The notes under the pieces are model-generated. The model did no database searches, had not been told where the DNA came from, and saw nothing but the letters and a program-made list of their open reading frames with translations. 46,941 bases of DNA from Deltaproteobacteria bacterium (lineage in GTDB: Bacteria; Desulfobacterota; Desulfobaccia; Desulfobaccales; 0-14-0-80-60-11): assembly GCA_016874975.1 (NCBI GenBank), contig VGSQ01000012.1, forward strand, positions 1-46,941, read 5' to 3'. A program made the translations under genes and the position numbers. The stretch's first letter is position 1; the number at the start of each line of letters is the position of its first letter. Of this stretch, positions 1-6,868 are shown piece by piece.

Positions 1-397
1 TGGTGTCCAGCCGCCACCGGCGCAACCCCCGCGGGGTCAAGCGCAAGATGAGCAATTTTCCCTTGCGGCGCCGCGGCTCTAAACCCATGCCCAAAATCGA
101 CCTCCAATTGGCTATTGACATAATTAAGTGAACAGTATTGGGGTTAGCAGTAATAAACCAAATCTCCGCGGCTCCTTGGATGGTAATCACAGGGATATAA
201 ACGCTGCAGCGGTATTTCTCTCCGATCTTTTGTCTCAAATCTTGCAGCTTCATCCAAGTAGGATCATATTTACGATTTCGCAACCATTGTTTAAATAATG
301 CATCAAATTCCTGTCCTAGCGGGTCACGAAGAATTAGTCCAGTTTTTCTGTCTGCTAGATGCACCGGCCACCTCTTCCCTCTCTCAAAAAGAACCAC
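1..397 (-). pseudogene. AT-rich unrecognised ORF remnant
   Basis: On the minus strand a frame stays open from a possible GTG at 397 to the window edge. Its translation, including KYDPTWMKLQDLRQKIGEKY and YIPVITIQGAAEIWF, reads like real protein rather than GC-shadow sequence. I recognise no family. An in-frame TGA lies just upstream (about 418), and the last part runs antisense to the transposase tail, so it is probably a truncated gene within mobile DNA. The base composition is clearly more AT-rich than the rest of the window, which suggests foreign origin. Confidence 0.25.
3..131 (+). CDS. Transposase C-terminal fragment (IS4-like, tentative)
   Basis: A reading frame already open at the left edge runs to a TGA at 129-131, about 42 residues. 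It is strongly basic and contains PRGVKRKMSNFPLRR, a tail of the kind I associate with C-termini of IS4-type DDE transposases. The catalytic part lies outside the window, so the family is a guess from composition and one motif. It sits at the end of an integrated element marked by the tRNA fragment at 575-633, which fits mobile DNA. No inverted repeat of an insertion sequence could be confirmed in the bases that follow. Confidence 0.45.
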   Translation: MSSRHRRNPRGVKRKMSNFPLRRRGSKPMPKIDLQLAIDIIK

Positions 398-550
398 AAG
401 CCCGTGGGGGAGGTCATGTCAGGGAACCCTCAAGGATTAGGTCAACACATAGGTCAACAGCTTCCACACAACTTGGCGCATTTTCAGACTTTTCAGGACA
501 ATATCACAAAGGCTAACTATCTGCATCAACTAATTAAAAACAAATAAAAA

Positions 551-576
551 TACCCCCAGCTAAAACGCTGGGGGTA
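551..576 (-). terminator. Perfect 10-bp hairpin, probable leftward terminator
   Basis: TACCCCCAGC pairs perfectly with GCTGGGGGTA around a six-base loop. Read on the minus strand, the stem is followed by a T-rich tract (complement of the A-rich bases 533-550), as in an intrinsic terminator. Its right arm touches the tRNA fragment, so it may instead be part of the recombination site of the integrated element. Confidence 0.5.
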
Positions 577-633
577 GATTCAGGGTCTAGTGGGCGATGG
601 CCTGTCGGGGTTCGAGTCCCCGCTTCGGCACCA
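575..633 (+). other. 3' half of tRNA-Leu(CAG); attachment-site remnant
   Basis: The sequence reads as a leucine tRNA from the anticodon arm onward: a four-pair TAGA/TCTA stem, a seven-base loop TTCAGGG with anticodon CAG at 581-583, a class II variable arm, a T arm CGGGG-TTCGAGT-CCCCG, the acceptor strand CTTCGGC, discriminator A and encoded CCA (631-633). The 5' half (acceptor 5' strand and D arm) is missing; upstream bases are unrelated. tRNA genes are common targets of tyrosine-recombinase elements, which leave a displaced 3' copy at the far end. The element would then lie to the left and resident chromosome to the right. The fragment cannot fold as a working tRNA. Confidence 0.8.
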
Positions 634-643
634 GTTGATTTGA

Positions 644-680
644 AAGAGGCGTAATCTTAAAAAATTGCGCCTCTTCCTTT
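644..680 (+). terminator. Terminator of the original tRNA-Leu locus
   Basis: AAGAGGCG (644-651) pairs with CGCCTCTT (668-675), followed by CCTTT. It lies 10 bases after the encoded CCA of the tRNA fragment, where a tRNA terminator belongs. This supports reading 634 onward as resident chromosomal DNA. Confidence 0.6.
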
Positions 681-751
681 GGGCAGGTGGCGGCTGATTG
701 CCGGTCCCCTCGGTTCACGCCCGCCCCCGGGGTCCCTGTCTAACAATTTGC

Positions 752-780
752 TTGACGGTCTACCAGGGTTGTGTTTCAAT
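752..780 (+). promoter_or_regulatory. Candidate sigma-70 promoter of the RiPP operon
   Basis: TTGACG (752-757) and TTCAAT (775-780) are separated by 17 bases and lie about 30 bases before the first start codon of the operon. The -35 box matches well and the -10 box weakly. No other candidate was seen between the tRNA terminator and the gene at 812. Confidence 0.35.
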
Positions 781-811
781 GACAGCAGACCATATTTATA
801 AGGAGGACAAA

Positions 812-1261
812 ATGAAAGGTAAGCGCATGATCAAGCTGGCGGTGCTTTCCACCATCTTGAGCTTCCTGCTGGTAATCCCCGCCCTGGGTCAGGTGACTGA
901 GGATTTGGGGAAAAAGCTCTGTGAGTTTAAAGCGAAGACCTTCAAAGAGTTGAAGATCTCTTCGGACAACGAAAAGAAGCTCACAGAGATGGAAGAAAAG
1001 TGTATGACGGCGCGTCAAGAAATCCTTGCCAGGTTAAAGAAAAATAAAGAAGACTTGCAGGCCGCGTTGGCCGCACCCAACCCTGACGAGGCAAAAGTCA
1101 AGGCTCTGATCAAAGCCTTCAATGCCGCGCAGGTTGATTTGTTTAATTCATATAAGAGTGAACTGGACGCGGAGTTGGCCTTAATGAATCCGATTCAGCA
1201 AGGCAAATATCTGATGGCCTTGGAGCGCTGGCGCTTAGATGTTTGTCTGCCGACGCACTGA
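812..1261 (+). CDS. Spy/CpxP-like periplasmic protein
   Basis: A 149-residue secreted protein. The start at 812 is set by AGGAGG at 801-806; longer upstream reading would spoil the signal peptide. Residues 1-26 form a signal peptide (MKGKRMIKLA, a hydrophobic core, then PALGQ). The mature part is helical and charged, with AAPNPDEAKVKALI and a late NPIQQGKYLMAL segment, as in Spy/CpxP-type periplasmic proteins (Spy is a chaperone, CpxP a stress-response modulator, ZraP a zinc binder). The stop codon overlaps the ribosome-binding site of the next gene, a Trp-rich peptide, so the two are almost certainly co-transcribed. A role in holding that peptide after export is inference. Two Cys lie in the mature part (CEFK, EEKC) and one near the C-terminus. 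Confidence 0.7.
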   Translation: MKGKRMIKLAVLSTILSFLLVIPALGQVTEDLGKKLCEFKAKTFKELKISSDNEKKLTEMEEKCMTARQEILARLKKNKEDLQAALAAPNPDEAKVKALIKAFNAAQVDLFNSYKSELDAELALMNPIQQGKYLMALERWRLDVCLPTH

Positions 1262-1271
1262 GGAGGACACC

Positions 1272-1457
1272 ATGGCTGTGGAAAAACAAGAGGCCCGGGT
1301 TAAGAATAGGGTCCTCCAGGAACTCCTGGAGGAAATCCGCCAGGAAGAAGAGACGCGGGTGGCATTCCCGTACTGGGGCAACTGGTGGAACTGGTGGAAC
1401 TGGCGCAACTGGCGCAACTGGCGCAACTGGCTCAACTGGTTTAACTGGTGGACTTGA
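1272..1457 (+). CDS. Putative RiPP precursor with (Asn-Trp-X)8 core
   Basis: A 61-residue peptide starting at an ATG five bases after a strong AGGAGG (1261-1266). Residues 1-33 are a charged, helix-prone leader (VLQELLEEIRQEEETRV). After YWG come eight exact Asn-Trp-X triplets (residues 37-60) with X = W, W, R, R, R, L, F, W, then a final Thr. Twelve of 61 residues are Trp. Two radical SAM/SPASM enzymes and an ABC exporter follow, the usual setting of radical-SAM RiPP precursors. Radical SAM maturases of the three-residue cyclophane (triceptide) group join an aromatic residue to a residue two positions on; here every Trp-X-Asn step would fit such a pattern, and Trp-Asn-Trp also occurs in darobactin. 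Which bonds form here is unknown. I know of no named family with this core. Confidence 0.75.
   Translation: MAVEKQEARVKNRVLQELLEEIRQEEETRVAFPYWGNWWNWWNWRNWRNWRNWLNWFNWWT
1380..1451 (+). repeat. Eight tandem 9-bp units coding Asn-Trp-X
   Basis: Eight in-frame 9-base units of AACTGG plus one variable codon (TGG, TGG, CGC, CGC, CGC, CTC, TTT, TGG). The six leading bases are identical in all eight, so the array is young or under strong purification. Copy number could change by slippage without breaking the frame. Confidence 0.9.
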
Positions 1458-1529
1458 AATACTACTACCTCATTCTTTGAAAGGCCGGGATGCGAAAATC
1501 TAATGCAACCCTTTCCTAAAGGAGGAGTC

Positions 1530-1560
1530 AGGGGGATTGGCCAGATCGTCCAATCCCCCT
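1530..1560 (+). promoter_or_regulatory. Hairpin between precursor and maturase genes
   Basis: An 11-bp perfect stem (AGGGGGATTGG with its complement at 1550-1560) around a nine-base loop lies 73 bases after the precursor stop. There is no T tract after it, so it may be a partial terminator or an RNA-stabilising stem that gives more precursor than enzyme message. The same G/C palindrome style occurs as dispersed repeats elsewhere in the window, so it may simply be one of those. Confidence 0.45.
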
Positions 1561-1639
1561 AATTCCGCCCTCCGGCAAAGGGGGTAATTATCGGCAGACT
1601 TAACCCCTCCTGGACGATTCCAGATTTCTCTTTTCCGTC

Positions 1640-2902
1640 ATGGACGATCTCTTTCTCACACCACCCTACGTTCCCCAGGGGGACCAGCATCTCCCGGTGG
1701 TGCCTCAGATCCAGGTAACCCGGAACTGCAACCTGGCGTGCGGGTATTGCTTCCAGGACCATTCCGGGGGTATCATCGGCCTCTCCACGGTGGAGACGAT
1801 TCTCCGCCGCGTCATCGCCCATAATCTGGCCGTTGATCCTTTCAATAAGACAATCCAGGTCTACTGGCACGGCGGTGAGCCGCTGCTGGCGGGCCTCGAT
1901 TTTTATCGCGCCGTCATCCGCCTGGAGGCTCAGTATCCCGAGCTGTCTTTTCAGAACCGCATTCAGACCAACGGCACCCTCATGACCGAGGAGATGGCTC
2001 GCTTCCTCGCCGACCATCATTTTCAGGTGGGCTTCAGCATCGATGGGCCCCAGGACATCCACGATCTCTACCGGCGCTTCCGCGGGTCCCGGGCCGCAAC
2101 CTACGAGGCTGCCCGGCGGGGCCTGGAATGCTACCGGGGGCATGCCGGGGTTGACCGCGTGGCCGTGATTGCCGTGGTTACCCGGGCGTCCATCCACCGC
2201 GCCGCCGAGCTGTTTGAATTTTTCAAGCAATTGCGGGCGGTCGTCCAACTGGATATCTACGATGTGCGCTGGCTGGACCTGCTCCAGGAAGGCGGCCGGG
2301 TGGCCGGGTGGTCGGACTTCGCCCCTCGGCCGGACGAAGTGGGACGATTCCTCATCGAATTGTTTGATCTCTGGTTCTGGGATCAGGACGGTCTGGTGGA
2401 TTTCAACGAATTGCGGCAGGAAGTCAAATTGGCCCTGCAACCGGAAATCAATCTGGGCGACCCCTACGACAAGAAGCGGTGCGACTTCCGGCGCCTGATT
2501 TTCGCCCCCGACGGCCTGGTGTTCAGTTGCGACCAGTGGGTGAACGATGCCCAGACGGCCCTGGGGGAGATCCACCGGGATTCCCTGGAGACCATTCTGA
2601 CGAACAAAGAAGTCCTGTGGGAAAAGATGAAGCAGCGTCTGCGGCGCTCGGGGAAACATATGGCCTGCGGCGGCTGTGAATGGGGCCGGCAGTGCGGCGG
2701 CGGCTGTTTCTCCTGCATGAAATACAACGCCATGCTGCTGCGCGCCCGGGCCGCGGGGCTGCCCGACGACCGCTGGGTGGACGCCGTCCTCCCCCCCGTC
2801 TGGGAGGAGATCCGCGGGGAGACCTACTTCTGTGAGGGGCTGAGAGCTTTCCGCCGCCACCTGCAGGAAGCCGTCCGGCGGGAGCTTGCCGATGTCGGTT
2901 GA
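1640..2902 (+). CDS. Radical SAM/SPASM peptide maturase 1
   Basis: A 420-residue radical SAM enzyme, expected to modify the Trp-rich peptide encoded upstream. The [4Fe-4S]/SAM motif is C30-x3-C34-x2-C37 (CNLACGYC). WHGGEPLL (76-83) and the SIDGPQDIHD segment (133-142) are typical of the anaerobic sulfatase-maturase-like branch that includes RiPP cyclophane-forming enzymes. The C-terminal SPASM region carries Cys 281, 297, 343, 346, 352, 356, 359 and 398, enough for auxiliary clusters. The start ATG has no clear ribosome-binding site, unlike the precursor, which suggests lower expression; an in-frame stop at 1601 limits extension. It overlaps the start of the second maturase. The family is secure; the substrate is inferred from context. 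Confidence 0.85.
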   Translation: MDDLFLTPPYVPQGDQHLPVVPQIQVTRNCNLACGYCFQDHSGGIIGLSTVETILRRVIAHNLAVDPFNKTIQVYWHGGEPLLAGLDFYRAVIRLEAQYPELSFQNRIQTNGTLMTEEMARFLADHHFQVGFSIDGPQDIHDLYRRFRGSRAATYEAARRGLECYRGHAGVDRVAVIAVVTRASIHRAAELFEFFKQLRAVVQLDIYDVRWLDLLQEGGRVAGWSDFAPRPDEVGRFLIELFDLWFWDQDGLVDFNELRQEVKLALQPEINLGDPYDKKRCDFRRLIFAPDGLVFSCDQWVNDAQTALGEIHRDSLETILTNKEVLWEKMKQRLRRSGKHMACGGCEWGRQCGGGCFSCMKYNAMLLRARAAGLPDDRWVDAVLPPVWEEIRGETYFCEGLRAFRRHLQEAVRRELADVG

Positions 2903-4001
2903 GGCGGACGGCGCCTTTACCCTGATTCTGGAGCCGGTCAAGGGCTGCAATCTCTCCTGCCGCTACTGCTATGCGGACACCGCCGGGGACGGCGTCATGA
3001 GCCGGCGGACGTTGGAGACGGCCCTGGAGAAAACGGCCCGCCATGCCGAGGACCGGGGTTTCCGGGAAATCCATATCCTCTGGCACGGGGGCGAACCCCT
3101 CCTGGCGGGGCTCGGCTTTTTCCGGGCGGCGCTGCAGATGCTGGCCGGCCTGTCCTCGGGCCTGAGATTCCATCACTATCTCCAGACCAACGGCCTGCTC
3201 CTCGATCCTGATTTCTGCGCCTTTTTCCGGGAACACCGGTTCCAGATCGGCCTCAGCCTCGACGGCCCCCAAGACCTGCATGACTCCATGCGCGTCGGGG
3301 CAGACGGGCAGGGAAGCCACGCCCGGGTTCTGGAGAAAGTCCGCCTTTTGGAAGAGCAGGGCGTGTCGGCGGGGTTCAACGCGGTGGTCACCCGGCGCAG
3401 CCTGGGCCGGGAGCAGGCCCTCTACCGGTACTTTCAGGGCCTGGGGTATGGTTTCCGGGTAAACCCCCTGATTCCGGGGCGCCACCCCGAGGCCTCTGCC
3501 CCCTCTCTGCTGCAGCCGGGGGAATACGGCGCTTTCCTGTGCCGCTTGTTCGACGCCTGGACCGGCACTGCGGGCCGGCGGGTCATGGTGTCGCCTCTGG
3601 ACCTGTACCTCAGGGCCGTTCTTGCCGGCGCGCCTTACGAATGTCAGCAGCGGGAAACCTGTGTGGGCACGCACCTCGGCGTCAAACCCTCGGGGGATGC
3701 CGTGCTGTGCTGCCGGTTTGAGACCCATCCCCTGGGGAATATCCACGATCGGGAAATCCGGGACTTGTGGGCCTCCCCCTTTTGCGAAGAGGTGCGGCGG
3801 CGAGCCGAGACGCTTTCCGACTGTCACTCCTGTAAATACTGGTCAATCTGCCACGGCGGGTGTCCTCTCAACGCCTTGGTGTTTTCTCAGGACCATCTGG
3901 CCAAGGACCCTTTCTGCAAGGATTATCAGCAGATCTTTGGAAAAATCCAGCGGGCTCTGGCAGAGCTGCACAAAGCCTCCCACCCCCGACCGGAATCATG
4001 A
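2892..4001 (+). CDS. Radical SAM/SPASM peptide maturase 2
   Basis: A 369-residue second radical SAM enzyme, clearly different in sequence from its neighbour. The SAM motif is C19-x3-C23-x2-C26 (CNLSCRYC), with WHGGEPLL at 64-71 and SLDGPQDLHD at 122-131. The SPASM region has Cys 251, 257, 273, 274, 298, 311, 314, 320, 324 and 342, including CHSCKYWSICHGGC. The ATG at 2892 lies inside the end of the previous gene, with GGGAG upstream; a TTG six bases earlier is possible. Its stop overlaps the ABC transporter start as ATGA, so the three are translationally coupled. Two maturases for one peptide suggest two crosslink types or two substrate sites, which is inference. Confidence 0.85.
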   Translation: MSVEADGAFTLILEPVKGCNLSCRYCYADTAGDGVMSRRTLETALEKTARHAEDRGFREIHILWHGGEPLLAGLGFFRAALQMLAGLSSGLRFHHYLQTNGLLLDPDFCAFFREHRFQIGLSLDGPQDLHDSMRVGADGQGSHARVLEKVRLLEEQGVSAGFNAVVTRRSLGREQALYRYFQGLGYGFRVNPLIPGRHPEASAPSLLQPGEYGAFLCRLFDAWTGTAGRRVMVSPLDLYLRAVLAGAPYECQQRETCVGTHLGVKPSGDAVLCCRFETHPLGNIHDREIRDLWASPFCEEVRRRAETLSDCHSCKYWSICHGGCPLNALVFSQDHLAKDPFCKDYQQIFGKIQRALAELHKASHPRPES

Positions 4002-5677
4002 GAGCCTGGATTACCGGCATCATCTCCCGCTATCGTCTGCCGTTGACGGTCCTGGTGGTCATCCAGTTGGGCTGCGGGGTGCTCATCGCGCTGCAGCCGC
4101 GCTACTATCAACAGCTGATCAGCCTTGTCGTCGCCGGCCGATACGAGCATCTTTGGAGCTCAGGGCTGCCCCTGATCGCGCAGCTTGCCCTGATCTTCAT
4201 TGCCATCGCGGTGCTGCAGGGGATCAGCGGCTATACCGGCAGCGTCTTTTCTTTCAGTCTGCTCAAGCAACTGCAAACCGATTTTTTCGACAAGGCCAGC
4301 CGTCTGCCCCTGGGCTATTTCCAGAAGCAATCCGCGGGGGAATTTTTCACCAGATTCAACAGCGATATTGCCCAAGCCCAGCGGTTCTTCGCCGATTTCC
4401 TGCCCGGTGTCGGCCGCGAACTCATCACCGCGATCGTGGTGACGGTCATCCTGTTCTATTTCTGCCCGGCCTCGCTTACCATTGCGGCCCTGGTCATCGT
4501 GGTCCTCACCACGCTGCTGGTGTCCATGCTCCACCGGATTATGGGTTTTTATGCCCGGGCTCAGCGGGACACGTGGAGTCAGATACAGCGGGTCTTCGAT
4601 GAAACGGTCCAGGGGATCGACACCGTCAAGGTGCTGGCCGCCGAGGACCAGCAGGCCGCCCAATTCCAGCGGCACACCACCTGGCTGAAGAAGCTGTCCA
4701 TACGGGCCGGGACGGTGCTCGCGGTGTTTTCCCCCGGAATTGAGCTGCTCACCCAGTTCGGCGGCCTGGGATTGGTGGCCCTGGCTTATTACCTGATCGC
4801 CCGGGGCCAGTTGGGTCTCGAGCCCTTCTTGCTTTTTTTCTTTTATGCCACCCTCTTGCAGATGTCGGTCACCCAGCTCACCAGATTGCTGGCCACCGTG
4901 CAGCCGGAACTGACCGGGATGCGACATCTGTCCGGCTTTCTCGCCGAAGCCCCGGAGGCCGAAGAGAGCCACGCCACGGCCACCCTGCCGGGCCGGGCGG
5001 TGGCCATCGAGGTGTCCGGCCTGACCTTCGGCTACCCGGGAGGGCGGCCCCTCTACCACCGGGCGGACCTGTTTATTCCCGCCCATGCCGTCACCGTCAT
5101 CGGCGGCGAAAGCGGCAGCGGCAAATCCACCCTCATCAATCTGCTGCTCCGTCTGTATGCGCCCCAGGAAGGGGTCATCTCCATCGGCGGGATCGACATC
5201 CGTCGGATTCCCCGCACCGAACTGCGGCGCAAAGTGGGGGTTGTCACCCAGAATCATTTTATTTTCCAGGACACGCTGCGGGAAAACCTCCTCATCGCGC
5301 AGCCCGATGCCACGGACGCACAGATTATGCAGGCCCTGGAAGGCGCGCAGTTGAAGGACTTTGTGGCCCGTCTGCCTCAGGGCCTGGAAACCGTGATGGA
5401 CCCGCGCGGCGCGGGAACCAGCACCGGGGAGCGGCAGCGGCTCTGCATCGCCAGGCTGCTCTTGAGAGAGTCGCCCATCATGATCCTGGATGAACCCTGG
5501 TCCAACCTCGACGACCGGGCCCGCACCCTCCTGGCCGAAGTCGTCAACGCCTGCAAAAGCAGAGCCACCATTCTGATCCTCACCCATGAGCGCCATCCGG
5601 CACTCGCCATTGACAATCTGTACCATCTGGACGGAGCCCGGGGCATCTTCCGGGAAGAGGACCCTGCCGGGGGCTAG
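3998..5677 (+). CDS. ABC exporter (fused membrane and ATPase domains)
   Basis: A 559-residue half-transporter, probably a homodimer exporting the modified peptide. Residues 1-300 hold about six membrane segments of the type I exporter fold, and 335-559 the ATPase domain: Walker A GESGSGKST (370-378), Q-loop near 418, Walker B IMILDEP (494-500), H-loop LTHERH (528-533). The signature motif reads STGERQR instead of SGGQRQR, an unusual Gly-to-Thr change. There is no N-terminal C39 peptidase domain, so leader removal must be done by another protein. The start is the ATG overlapping the previous stop; an upstream in-frame extension to 3860 only runs through the maturase gene. Substrate is inferred from operon position. 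Confidence 0.85.
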   Translation: MRAWITGIISRYRLPLTVLVVIQLGCGVLIALQPRYYQQLISLVVAGRYEHLWSSGLPLIAQLALIFIAIAVLQGISGYTGSVFSFSLLKQLQTDFFDKASRLPLGYFQKQSAGEFFTRFNSDIAQAQRFFADFLPGVGRELITAIVVTVILFYFCPASLTIAALVIVVLTTLLVSMLHRIMGFYARAQRDTWSQIQRVFDETVQGIDTVKVLAAEDQQAAQFQRHTTWLKKLSIRAGTVLAVFSPGIELLTQFGGLGLVALAYYLIARGQLGLEPFLLFFFYATLLQMSVTQLTRLLATVQPELTGMRHLSGFLAEAPEAEESHATATLPGRAVAIEVSGLTFGYPGGRPLYHRADLFIPAHAVTVIGGESGSGKSTLINLLLRLYAPQEGVISIGGIDIRRIPRTELRRKVGVVTQNHFIFQDTLRENLLIAQPDATDAQIMQALEGAQLKDFVARLPQGLETVMDPRGAGTSTGERQRLCIARLLLRESPIMILDEPWSNLDDRARTLLAEVVNACKSRATILILTHERHPALAIDNLYHLDGARGIFREEDPAGG

Positions 5678-6029
5678 GGGGGCATTGGCGCTAACTTAAG
5701 AAAAAACCAGTTTACATCTGGGGGGTTGGGGGGAGGGGGATCAATAGGGCAACCGGTCTGTATTACTGACTTATTTCACCTCCACCCTAGCCCTCCCCCA
5801 TCAAGGGGGAGGGAACAAAACGACTTTCCGGATGAACACTGGATAGAATTCAGCACCGCTATCCCGGAACCCGGAACCCAAAACCCAAAATCCCCCGCCA
5901 AAACAACCTCGCCCCGGTCTCTTTATACCGCCCACCTCCGATTTATGATAGGGTAAAGCATGCCGCGCCTCGGCGGGGCGTCCCCGCGGTGGAGGAGGCG
6001 GCATCCATCATCAGCCTGGAGGTCCTTCC
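5678..6029. repeat. Gene-free stretch with G/C palindromes and AACCC repeats
   Basis: No gene seen. 5721-5740 is a G-rich run and 5791-5813 is a perfect CCCTCCCCC/GGGGGAGGG palindrome with five-base loop; the two together look like inverted copies of one dispersed element. 5862-5893 holds a short degenerate array of AACCC/AAACCC words like those at 31840 and 39677. A ribosome-binding site (GGAGG) for the next gene lies near 6018. Confidence 0.6.
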
Positions 6030-6794
6030 ATGAAAATCGCCATCAGCGGCAAAGGCGGGGTGGGCAAGACCACCCTGGCGGCGCTGCTCATTCAATATTT
6101 CCGCGAACAGGGCAAAAAGGTGCTGGCCGTGGACGCCGACCCGGACGCCAATCTGGCCCTGGCCCTGGGCGTCCCGGATCCTGATAGCATCGTTCCCATC
6201 AGCGAGATGAAGCAGTTCATCGCCGAACGCACCGAGTCCACCCCGGGGAAGATGGGCGGCTTCTTCAAGATGAACCCCAAGGTGGACGACATCCCCGAAA
6301 AATTCTCCCGGGAGTTAAACGGCGTCAAGCTCATCGTCATGGGGGGCGTGAAGAAGGGCGGGGCCGGCTGCATCTGCCCCGAAAGCGTGCTCCTCAAGAC
6401 CCTGGTGACCCACCTGGTGCTGCTGCGGGACGAGGTGGTGGTCATGGACATGGAGGCGGGCATCGAACACCTGGGCCGGGCCACCGCCACCGGCGTGGAC
6501 CGCCTCCTGGTGGTGGTGGAGCCCGGCCGCCGCAGCGTGGAGACGGCGCACCACGTGGAGAAGCTGGCCCAGGACCTGGGTCTCAAGAAGGTGGCCATCG
6601 TGGGCAACAAGGTGCGCTCCCCCAAGGATTTGGACTTCTTCAAGGAGCGCCTGCCCGACCTGCCGGTTTTGGGCTTTCTTCCCTTCGACGAGAAGGTGAT
6701 CGAGGCCGACCTCACCGGCAAGCCGCCCTATGAACTGAGCCCGGCCATGATGGAGGCCGCCCGGGGGATCGGCCGGCAACTCACGGAAGGGTGA
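6030..6794 (+). CDS. cooC: CooC/AcsF-type nickel-insertion ATPase
   Basis: A 254-residue P-loop ATPase of the MinD/CooC family that helps load nickel into CO dehydrogenase or acetyl-CoA synthase. The deviant Walker A GKGGVGKTT starts at residue 7, DADPDANLA follows at 35-43, and the CxC metal-binding pair of CooC is C114 and C116 (GGAGCICPES). The C-terminal GFLPFDEKVIEADLTGKP block is also typical. Length matches the family. No CODH/ACS subunit genes are in the window, so its client is encoded elsewhere. The transporter downstream on the same strand has its own start 74 bases later. Confidence 0.85.
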   Translation: MKIAISGKGGVGKTTLAALLIQYFREQGKKVLAVDADPDANLALALGVPDPDSIVPISEMKQFIAERTESTPGKMGGFFKMNPKVDDIPEKFSRELNGVKLIVMGGVKKGGAGCICPESVLLKTLVTHLVLLRDEVVVMDMEAGIEHLGRATATGVDRLLVVVEPGRRSVETAHHVEKLAQDLGLKKVAIVGNKVRSPKDLDFFKERLPDLPVLGFLPFDEKVIEADLTGKPPYELSPAMMEAARGIGRQLTEG

Positions 6795-6868
6795 GAAGGC
6801 GCCTTGGAGGGGCAAGGGTGTGTGACCCTTGGCCGCCTGCCCCACATAATTTCCATCATGATCACTCT

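Noticed and set aside
575-633. Functional tRNA-Leu gene
   Set aside because: The 5' acceptor strand and D arm are missing; bases upstream cannot pair with the acceptor strand.
1243-1503. Collagen-like frame (Gly-Ala-Thr / Gly-Gly-Thr triplets) over the precursor
   Set aside because: It is the shifted reading of the same 9-bp array; its ATG lies inside the Spy-like gene without a ribosome-binding site, whereas the NWX frame has AGGAGG and a credible leader.
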